A stretch of DNA of 25,351 nucleotides from a virus, in IMG/VR virus record IMGVR_UViG_3300042924_002906, positions 1 through 25,351 of that record, one strand, 5' to 3'. Every line of letters begins with the position of its first letter. Position 1 is the first letter of the stretch. Shown piece after piece: positions 19,456-25,351 of the stretch. The position numbers and the translations under genes are program-made. A model generated the notes under the pieces. That model was not told the DNA's origin and did not search any database. It worked only from the letters and a program-made list of their open reading frames with translations.

Positions 19456-22313
19456 CCCTGCGTCTCCATCTCGGGGTACAGCGCGATGACGGTCATCGGG
19501 AGCGGCTGGTCAGCCACCACCCAGATGCGCCCGTCCGTCTCGTACCCGCCGGGGAAGGCAAACACGTCCGTGTCACCCGTCAGCAGGGGCGGCACCTCGT
19601 TCATGAAGTCGTTCAGCGTCCGGTACTGGATGAGGTCGAGGTTCGTCGGCCCCGGCCCCACCTTGCCGCCGAGGCTGGAGTACAGCCGCAACCCGCACTT
19701 GTGGATGCGCTTCACCTTGGCCTGAGCCGTCCCGAGCGCCGACCCGGCCTCAATGCGCTGCGTCGCAAGCGTGGAGGTGTACGGATAGCCAATCGTCGCA
19801 CGCGAGGTCGGGAACGGCATCGTCACCGCGCCGTCCGTCACCACGAGGTTCTTGACCTCCTGCCCGTCCGCAAGCGCCGAGACCGTCTCGCCCTCGAGGT
19901 GCCACAGCCCGCGCAGGGTCGTCGCCGTCAGCCGCCACTCGTTGAACGGCACGTCATCGTCCGGGAACGCCGCGACGATGGTCACCAGCGCCGACTCCTG
20001 GTCGATGACGGTCGTGATCTCCGCACGCGCCGAGCGCCAGAGCTCGTTCGTCTCGTCGTAGTAGCGATACACGATCTCGCGCCCGACGTCGCTAGCCAAG
20101 AACACCGGGTCGTTGATGCTGATTAGGTCGCCGTTTTCAGCGGCGATGAAATCGCCTGCCTCGCTCGCGATCTCGAGACTCGACGTCACCGTGGCCGACA
20201 CGTCGGTTGACCCGGCAGTCTGGTACCCGTCACCGAGGAACAGGTCGGCAAACACCACCGCGTTGAACTCGAGCGAGGCATCGAGATACCCCGCGCCTTG
20301 GATGTCCTCGCCTTCCTCCAGCGACTGCCCGATGTACTCGATGAACCGCTGCGTGCGAGTGACATCGGTCTCGATGACCAGTTGGTCAGACCCCTCGGTC
20401 AGAAGGTTGCCACCGGCCTCGAGCGCGAGCTCGTAGGGGAAGTCGCCCTCGATGGTGCGCGAGACCACCAGCCACACGTCGTCCAAGTCGCCGTTGGGAC
20501 TCGGGATGATCTGCACCGCCTCGACCTTCGCGTCCCGGCCTGCGACCGGATGCTGGTGCCAGCCGTAGATGTTCTGCTCGCGGTCGTAGGTCAGGCCGAT
20601 GAGCCGCCCGTCCCCGAGCACGCACCAGATGATGTCGTCCGGCTCCTTCTGGTACTCGAGGTCCACGATGCCGGACTTCGTGATCTCGGGATACAGGACG
20701 TTCATGTCCCGAGGTACCCACGCATCAACCTGCAGGTCGAACCGCAGCTCCATGATGCGCCGCCCACCCACGCGGGCGAAGATGACCGCATCCTCGACCA
20801 AGGCGGGTTCGAGCTCCATCGACCCCTCAGCCGACTGCAGGTCGAACTTCACGTTCTCAGGGCCGAGCGGGGCGGTCGTCACGTTCTCGCGGACGGCAAT
20901 CTCAGCCCCCGCAGTCCCGACGATGAGCGCATTACCCGGGCGCAGCCAGCGCACCTTGTCCACATTTCCGACCGCCAGCGTCAGGTTCAGCGCGTTGTCG
21001 GCCAGAATCTCACCGAAAGTGTCGACCGCGTGCGACGAGTAGTCCCCCGCCACCGAGGCGTACAGGTTCTGCCCACCGCCCCACCACAGCCGGTCGCGCC
21101 AGAAGGCCGTCTTGTACGGGTACACCCCGCCCATGCCCAGCCCCCACGCGCCCACACGGTACGCGCAGGAGGTCGTCGAGAGCAGTTCCGACGGCGCGAC
21201 ACCGGGGCCGACCACGTCCGCATCGACCTGCGTCGTGCTCGTCACCGCCGTGATCTTGAGGATGACGTAGCCCGGATGGAGGAACTTCCACAGCACGCCC
21301 GTGTTGCCGTCGTAGTCCTGCCCCTCCTCGTGGATAGGCCGGATCGCGCCGGTCGTGGCGCTGTTCATCGCCTCGTAGAACTTGCCCGAGGACTTGCGGA
21401 TGTCGCCAGCCGTGATGGACTTCGCCGGTTCCCACTGCGTCGTGGTGATGTTCACCGGCTGCAACCGCAGCAGCATTCCCACCGAGTCGTTGTCGAAGAT
21501 GGCCGCGCTCGAGGTCACCGTCACGTTGCCGGTCGTCGCCGAGAGCGAGAAGTCCAACTTCGTGTCCGGCTCGCGCTGGAACGGGCCATCGGTCGGCGCA
21601 TAGTCCGCGAACGCCCAGCTCGTGTTCCCGCTGCGCGTCAGGGTCTGCGGCGCATACCCCTCGCAGCCGACGTACAGCACGTCGCCAGACTGCGAGATGG
21701 ACAGCGAGGACGTGTTCTCAGACGTGAACAGGTCTTCCTCAGCATACGGACTCACGACCGTGTAGACCCGCGCTACATCGCCGCCGCCGTTGTAGGCCGT
21801 GTACCCGGTCGTGTCGATGACCCCGCCGTCGATGTCGTACAGCTCGAAGGTCTTCGCCGCTACGTTGACGTTCGTCACCTTCACATACCGGCCATTGACC
21901 TGCGACATGCCGTTCACGAGCGAGACGTACATCCAGTCGCCGTTCGACGGATCTGCGCCCACATAGGTCAGCACGCCGGGACTCGCCTGCGTGATGTTCG
22001 AGATGTCGAGCGGGTCCTCGAGTACCACACCACGGTCGGTGTAGAACCGGCAGTAGTAGTCGCCGAACTCGATGATGTACGCCTGGTCGAAGGCGAACTC
22101 GAACCGCTGCAGCCACACCCGCTTGTCAGGGTACCGCGCCTGCAGGACGTACTTCGTCCCAGGACACCGCTTCGCCGGACCCTGCGCGGTCGGGATGAAC
22201 CGCCGCATGCGGTAGGCCGAGGAGGCGTACTTGTCGAAGTCGGTGCGGCCGCTCATCAGCGACCCGACCTCGCCCCCGTTGAAGTTGACGATGGCTGGAT
22301 TGACGCTCGGCAT
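19452..22313 (-). CDS. Tail tubular protein B (gp12-like)
   Basis: A 953-residue protein starting MPSVNPAIVNFNGGEVGSLM, the FNGGE-x-S-x-x-x-x-GR-x-D opening seen in nozzle/tail tubular B proteins. KYASSAYRMRRFIPTAQGPA and a RRPG-like PAKRCPGTKYV follow, also typical. A long beta-rich body contains FWRDRLWWGG and LRPGNALIVGTAG, and the D-I-I-W-x-V-x-x-DG strand typical of the family. It forms the distal tail nozzle. At 953 residues it is longer than T7 gp12 (794). I use the ATG at 22313, which overlaps the upstream stop (TAATG), rather than an ATG seven codons earlier. Confidence 0.88.
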   Translation of the reverse strand: MPSVNPAIVNFNGGEVGSLMSGRTDFDKYASSAYRMRRFIPTAQGPAKRCPGTKYVLQARYPDKRVWLQRFEFAFDQAYIIEFGDYYCRFYTDRGVVLEDPLDISNITQASPGVLTYVGADPSNGDWMYVSLVNGMSQVNGRYVKVTNVNVAAKTFELYDIDGGVIDTTGYTAYNGGGDVARVYTVVSPYAEEDLFTSENTSSLSISQSGDVLYVGCEGYAPQTLTRSGNTSWAFADYAPTDGPFQREPDTKLDFSLSATTGNVTVTSSAAIFDNDSVGMLLRLQPVNITTTQWEPAKSITAGDIRKSSGKFYEAMNSATTGAIRPIHEEGQDYDGNTGVLWKFLHPGYVILKITAVTSTTQVDADVVGPGVAPSELLSTTSCAYRVGAWGLGMGGVYPYKTAFWRDRLWWGGGQNLYASVAGDYSSHAVDTFGEILADNALNLTLAVGNVDKVRWLRPGNALIVGTAGAEIAVRENVTTAPLGPENVKFDLQSAEGSMELEPALVEDAVIFARVGGRRIMELRFDLQVDAWVPRDMNVLYPEITKSGIVDLEYQKEPDDIIWCVLGDGRLIGLTYDREQNIYGWHQHPVAGRDAKVEAVQIIPSPNGDLDDVWLVVSRTIEGDFPYELALEAGGNLLTEGSDQLVIETDVTRTQRFIEYIGQSLEEGEDIQGAGYLDASLEFNAVVFADLFLGDGYQTAGSTDVSATVTSSLEIASEAGDFIAAENGDLISINDPVFLASDVGREIVYRYYDETNELWRSARAEITTVIDQESALVTIVAAFPDDDVPFNEWRLTATTLRGLWHLEGETVSALADGQEVKNLVVTDGAVTMPFPTSRATIGYPYTSTLATQRIEAGSALGTAQAKVKRIHKCGLRLYSSLGGKVGPGPTNLDLIQYRTLNDFMNEVPPLLTGDTDVFAFPGGYETDGRIWVVADQPLPMTVIALYPEMETQG

Positions 22314-22915
22314 TAGAGCCTCACGGACAGCCAAGTCGTGTCGGCGATGCTCTCCGGCGGGTTCTCGATGGCGTTCGAACGGACCGCCTCAGTCAGGCAC
22401 AGGCGATAGTCGCGCAGCGCCGCGTTCTTCTTGGCGTCCGACTGCGTCAGGGCCTCAGCGACGTTGTACGACAGCAGGGCCGCGAACGCCTCGTCGAATG
22501 CCGAGTCGAACTTGGTCGGGTCAGACACCCGCGCAAGGTAGCGCAGGTTCATCTGCCCGGACGTGTTGGTCAGGATCTTGCCGCCCTCGAGCTGGTACTC
22601 CTGCCCACCGCCGCCGATCAGGTCGGACAGGTCAGGGGCCGGGAAGTACGCACCAACCTGCAGGATGCGCAGGCAGTCGGACGGCAGCGTGTACTGGTAC
22701 GAGTAGCCGAAGACCGGCGTCGCGACGTCAGCCGCAAGGTTCGCCCGCTTCACGCAGAACCGCCAGTTGTAGGTGCGCTGCAGCTTGTCGCGCAGCATCC
22801 CATAGATGGCGTTCAGCTCACGCGCAGGCTTGGTGTTCTCAGTCAGCGAACCGATGCGCAGGTCACCAATCTTGGTGAGCGCAAGGTTCGCAATTGCGAC
22901 GTCACTCGTAGCCAC
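22313..22915 (-). CDS. Tail tubular protein A (gp11-like)
   Basis: A 200-residue protein, the same size as T7 gp11 (196). Signature parts are the N-terminal AIANLALTKIGDLRIGSLTE, the helix with ARELNAIYGMLRDKLQRTYN-WRF, the YSYQYTLPSDCLRILQVG strand and the C-terminal helix with LLSYNVAEALTQSD. The protein forms a ring between portal and nozzle. The start is GTG at 22915 with GGGAGGAG upstream. Its stop shares bases with the nozzle start (TAATG). Confidence 0.92.
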   Translation of the reverse strand: MATSDVAIANLALTKIGDLRIGSLTENTKPARELNAIYGMLRDKLQRTYNWRFCVKRANLAADVATPVFGYSYQYTLPSDCLRILQVGAYFPAPDLSDLIGGGGQEYQLEGGKILTNTSGQMNLRYLARVSDPTKFDSAFDEAFAALLSYNVAEALTQSDAKKNAALRDYRLCLTEAVRSNAIENPPESIADTTWLSVRL

Positions 22916-22933
22916 GGGCTCCTCCCGCAGCTA

Positions 22934-23122
22934 TTAGGCTGGCGGCCAAGTGTCCTGGATGATCGCTTCCTTGAGCGTGTCGATCAGCGTGAGCACTTCG
23001 AGCTTGCTCATGCCGATGAGATCGACTCGGACCTCGACGTCGAGGCTGGTCGTGGAAGCACTCTCGGTCACGTTGCGGACCCCGGCGTTGCCGCGATCGA
23101 TGCCGTAGAAACGGTCTGCCAT
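22934..23122 (-). CDS. Small hypothetical protein between head and tail genes
   Basis: A 62-residue protein: MADRFYGIDRGNAGVRNVTE, then SASTTSLDVEVRVDLIGMSK and LEVLTLIDTLKEAIIQDTWP. A beta-strand region is followed by an amphipathic helix. It is probably a minor virion component by location. The ribosome site GGGAG lies about seven bases before the ATG. A strong hairpin lies just upstream, so it may be expressed at a lower level than the capsid genes. Confidence 0.65.
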   Translation of the reverse strand: MADRFYGIDRGNAGVRNVTESASTTSLDVEVRVDLIGMSKLEVLTLIDTLKEAIIQDTWPPA

Positions 23123-23132
23123 GTCTGTCTCC

Positions 23133-23170
23133 CAGAAAGAAGGGGCGAGCCGGTCTCCCAGCCCGCCCCT
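23133..23170 (-). terminator. Terminator-like hairpin after the decoration gene
   Basis: On the minus strand AGGGGCG...CGCCCCT makes a seven-pair stem extended by four pairs (two G-T), with an eight-base loop, followed by the pyrimidine/T-rich tract TTCTTTCT. It lies between the stop of the decoration gene (23176) and the start of the small gene (23122). The tract is not a pure U run, so partial termination or attenuation is more likely than a full stop. Confidence 0.5.
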
Positions 23171-23175
23171 GTACC

Positions 23176-23679
23176 TTACGCCGTGTAGCGCCCGATGAGC
23201 TTCACGGTGCCGCTGGCGTCAGCCGCGCCCGTGAGGGTCATGGTGACGTCGTAGAACACCGACGGGTCGCTCGTGAGACCGAGAGCGTCCCACAGCTCCT
23301 TGCCCGAGTTGGCGATGGTGAACACCGCCGCCTCGTGCAGGACATCCGTGCCGTTGATGGCACCCGCGTTGAGCACCAGAGCCGACGCGAAGAAGTCGGC
23401 ATCCACCACCGCGCCGCCGTCTTTGGCGGTGCGGTAGAGGCCGATGTCGGTGGCGGTGGTGGTGCCGATGTCCGGGGCGTAGATGCGGAGGTCGGTGACC
23501 ACCGCATTCGACGGCACCCGGAACATCCGGTAGGTCGAGGCGACCGAGTCGGCGCTGACGATCTCGACCGTTGCGACCTTGGTGCGCTCGAACCCACCGT
23601 CCACGCGGGGGTTGTTGAGCACAGCAGGGACCGCGTCAGCGTTGGTGACGAGGGAGGACTTGCGAGCTTCGACTGCCAT
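23176..23679 (-). CDS. Probable capsid decoration/stabilisation protein
   Basis: A 167-residue protein, beta-rich (VVTDLRIYAPDIGTTTATDI, then GLYRTAKDGGAVVDADFFAS and YDVTMTLTGAADASGTVKLI). It lies 14 nt after the major capsid gene, with its own GGGAG site. Small beta-sandwich proteins beside the capsid gene often bind the outside of the shell. The N-terminus (EARKSSLVTNADAVPAVLNN) is extended and could clamp onto the capsid. No family name is certain; decoration is inferred from fold type and location. Confidence 0.6.
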   Translation of the reverse strand: MAVEARKSSLVTNADAVPAVLNNPRVDGGFERTKVATVEIVSADSVASTYRMFRVPSNAVVTDLRIYAPDIGTTTATDIGLYRTAKDGGAVVDADFFASALVLNAGAINGTDVLHEAAVFTIANSGKELWDALGLTSDPSVFYDVTMTLTGAADASGTVKLIGRYTA

Positions 23680-23693
23680 GGTGGGTTACTCCC

Positions 23694-24587
23694 TTACTCT
23701 GCGCACAGGATGTCGACGACCTTCTTCTCCTCGGTGCGCGTGGCACCGAAGGTTCCCATCAGGTACACCTGGAAGGGATGCGAAGACAGGTCACGACGCT
23801 GCGTGACGTTGGACTGGATGTCGTTCCACATGCCGAGGTGGACGCCCGACGGCACCCAGACGGGGCAGCGGCGGTGCGACGTACCAGCGGCGACGGGAAG
23901 ACGCTCGGTGTGGATGAAGTTGATCCCGAGGAAGCGGGTCACCTTGCCGTCCTGCAGCACCGGAGCATCGGTGTTGAAGTCGGCGTTCGTGACCTGCAGC
24001 TGACCGAGGAGGTCGTCGTGCTGCTCGGCGCTGATGGCGCAGTAGGCGGGCTCGGCATCGAGGTCCACCTCGTTCTCCATCAGGATGCGACGCGCTTCAC
24101 GCAGCTTGTCCACCGTGAGACCCACGTTGCCAGCGGCAGCGTAGTTCACGACCACGCGCTGGTTGGTGGTGTCGAACGCGGTGTTCGTGCCACCGGCCTC
24201 GCCGGTCTTGTTGTCGCCGAAGATGCCCGAGATGATGACGTCGTCGATCGCGCGGCCCATCGCGTACAGGCCGTTCTGCGAGTAGGCAGACTGCGGGTCG
24301 GCGAGGAGACGGAGCTTGTCGAAGTTGTCGATCAGGTCGGCCCAGTCGTAGTCCTCGGGGAACACCCACCGACGGTTGTTCGGGGTGTTGACCGGGACGA
24401 TCGGCTGGTAGCGGGTCGAGACGGCGCGGGCGCTGGTGGCACCGTACTGCGTCACGACCTCGGAAGCCTTGCCCTTGTACGAGCCAGTCTGCACCGCCTG
24501 GCGCAGCTTGGAGCCCTTCTGCTGCAGGAGCAGCGAGATGTTCGTGCCGTACTGAACGGCATAAACGGATGCGATGTTGTCGGCCAT
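23694..24587 (-). CDS. Major capsid protein
   Basis: A 297-residue protein. Features of HK97-fold phage capsid proteins of this group are the YAVQYGTNISLLLQQKGSKL N-arm, RYQPIVPVNTPNNRRWVFPE-DYDWADLIDNFDKLRLLADP, AMGRAIDDVIISGIFGDN, and a C-terminal strand with TEEKKVVDILCAE. The KLREARRILMENEVDLDAEP-AYCAISAEQHDDLL spine helix and following strand are also typical. It has a strong TGGAGGG ribosome site. It follows the scaffold gene, and together with the terminator upstream and the hairpin downstream forms a separately expressed capsid/decoration unit. Confidence 0.9.
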   Translation of the reverse strand: MADNIASVYAVQYGTNISLLLQQKGSKLRQAVQTGSYKGKASEVVTQYGATSARAVSTRYQPIVPVNTPNNRRWVFPEDYDWADLIDNFDKLRLLADPQSAYSQNGLYAMGRAIDDVIISGIFGDNKTGEAGGTNTAFDTTNQRVVVNYAAAGNVGLTVDKLREARRILMENEVDLDAEPAYCAISAEQHDDLLGQLQVTNADFNTDAPVLQDGKVTRFLGINFIHTERLPVAAGTSHRRCPVWVPSGVHLGMWNDIQSNVTQRRDLSSHPFQVYLMGTFGATRTEEKKVVDILCAE

Positions 24588-24815
24588 GATAGCCCTCCAG
24601 AAAACATGAAATGACGATGTTCTCGGATGGCTTGTCCGTTACCGGGGCCGAACCCTTGCCCGTTCCGCTCGGGCCGAGCGACCGTCTTTCCGGCTGTCAG
24701 CGGGGCCTCGCGGCTTACCCGGCCTCCGGTAAAAAGCCGGGAGGTTTGACCCTCCCGGCAAGACACACAGAGGAAGACACGGGGAGATGGTACTGCGACC
24801 ATCTGACGGATGCAA
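24588..24815 (-). promoter_or_regulatory. 228-nt intergenic region upstream of the capsid gene
   Basis: No gene is seen here on either strand. It holds the terminator at 24731-24759, a 15-nt near-palindrome (CGCTCGGGCCGAGCG, 24666-24680), and the capsid ribosome site next to 24587. A promoter for the capsid unit would be expected downstream of the terminator, but I could not find a convincing sigma70 -35/-10 pair; a phage-specific promoter or read-through may serve. Confidence 0.45.
24731..24759 (-). terminator. Rho-independent terminator after the scaffold gene
   Basis: On the minus strand GCCGGGAGG-GTCAAA-CCTCCCGGC forms a perfect nine-pair stem with a six-base loop, followed directly by TTTTTA. 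This is a textbook intrinsic terminator. It lies between the scaffold stop (24816) and the capsid start (24587), where it would limit scaffold-to-capsid read-through or mark a separate capsid transcript. Confidence 0.85.
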
Positions 24816-25351
24816 CTACTCGTCCGTCAGCCCCGGATTCGCCATCTGGTTCAGCGCCATCATCTCGTCGATGGCACCCTGACGGACACGCGAGTCCTGG
24901 TGCATGTAGCGCCCCATGAACTCCTTGTCGGCGAACAGCGAGGCCACCTTGTTCTTGGCCTGCGCCGGGGTCAGCGCACCGCCCGTCGGGGCATCGCTGC
25001 CCACGAAGTCAGCCTCGCCGAACTTGGCACCGATGGCGTGGAACAGCTTCATCACCTTGGCGGTGCCGATTGCACGCTCGAGCGAGTCGAAGGTCGCCTC
25101 ATCGAGCCCCGCCTCCTTGCCGAACTTGAGGACGGCACGCTTGGCGAGCTCCTCGTTCTGCGCAGCCGCCGCGCCCCACTCGCCCTTGAGCGCCGCGTAC
25201 TCGGCCTCGGACTGCCTGGAGAACGCCTCGTCTGCCGCCTCGATGCGCGAGGTCGAGGCCTTGTTCCACCACTCGGCGAGCCCCTTGGCCTGCTTCGTGG
25301 TCAGCCCGAGCTCGTGCAGCACCGGGGCCGCAGCCTGCGCGAACGAGCCGT
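24816..25351 (-). CDS. Probable scaffolding protein; N-terminus cut by window edge
   Basis: The frame is open to the right edge (178 codons seen). The visible part is helical, charged and Ala/Glu/Lys-rich (AEWWNKASTSRIEAADEAFS, EYAALKGEWGAAAAQNEELA). It ends with a short helical tail (KEFMGRYMHQDSRVRQGAID, then MMALNQMANPGLTDE). Acidic and helical composition directly upstream of the capsid gene is the pattern of T7 gp9-like scaffolding proteins, which guide shell assembly and then leave. The C-terminal helix probably binds the capsid protein. Assignment is by position and composition. Confidence 0.75.
   Translation of the reverse strand, partial: GSFAQAAAPVLHELGLTTKQAKGLAEWWNKASTSRIEAADEAFSRQSEAEYAALKGEWGAAAAQNEELAKRAVLKFGKEAGLDEATFDSLERAIGTAKVMKLFHAIGAKFGEADFVGSDAPTGGALTPAQAKNKVASLFADKEFMGRYMHQDSRVRQGAIDEMMALNQMANPGLTDE

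Noticed and set aside
20298-22316. A 672-codon plus-strand frame
   Set aside because: It is antisense to the tail tubular B gene, which has clear family motifs; the antisense product is unstructured and basic.

Overview
The window is a stretch of a dsDNA tailed-phage genome (free phage or prophage) with high-GC, densely packed genes. It has no host housekeeping genes, no tRNA or rRNA that I can recognise, and no integrase, terminase, polymerase or lysis gene in view. The virion genes follow the gene order of the T7 late region, so a short-tailed podovirus morphology is likely. The early genes are lambdoid in style (Cro-like HTH repressor, ERF annealing protein, YqaJ exonuclease, NinB, YbcO-type nuclease). 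The host is probably a high-GC Gram-negative bacterium, but this is inferred only from GC content, sigma70-like promoter boxes and phage type.

Layout. (1) 1-7053, minus strand: a compact operon of about 23 mostly tiny genes read from the Cro-like repressor gene (6814-7053) towards position 1. Most genes overlap their neighbour by 4 nt (ATGA or GTGA). It contains HTH proteins, small membrane proteins, Cys-rich proteins, a PDDEXK resolvase-like nuclease, a run of paralogous unknown proteins joined by repeated stop/RBS/start junctions, and at the far left two related beta-rich proteins. A second promoter with a perfect 14-bp palindrome in its spacer lies at 5486-5519. (2) 7054-7175: divergent control region with a TTGACA promoter firing rightwards. 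(3) 7176-10500, plus strand: an eleven-gene recombination operon (ERF, YqaJ, an SSB-like protein ending DDDLPF, NinB, HTH, YbcO-type nuclease). (4) 10497-25351, minus strand: virion operon, read from the right edge: scaffold (cut by the window edge), terminator, major capsid protein, probable decoration protein, terminator, a small protein, tail tubular A and B, gp13-, gp14-, gp15- and gp16-like internal/ejection proteins, a beta-helix tailspike, and a short second fibre.

How it fits together. The plus-strand genes form a complete single-strand annealing set: a 5'-3' exonuclease exposes single strands, ERF anneals them, and the SSB-like protein, NinB and nucleases assist. The virion genes build the capsid, tail tube and ejectosome. 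The last two genes carry homologous C-terminal receptor-binding-type domains, so this phage may display two related adhesins. The plus and minus operons collide tail to tail at 10497-10500, where the two stop codons overlap.

Most unusual points: an ADP-ribosyltransferase-like segment bounded by a direct repeat inside the large gp16-position ejection protein; repeated coupling junctions in the accessory operon; a palindromic operator inside a promoter; duplicated adhesin and structural domains; and terminators that bracket the capsid/decoration gene pair. Functional names come from reading the sequence only; no database search was run.
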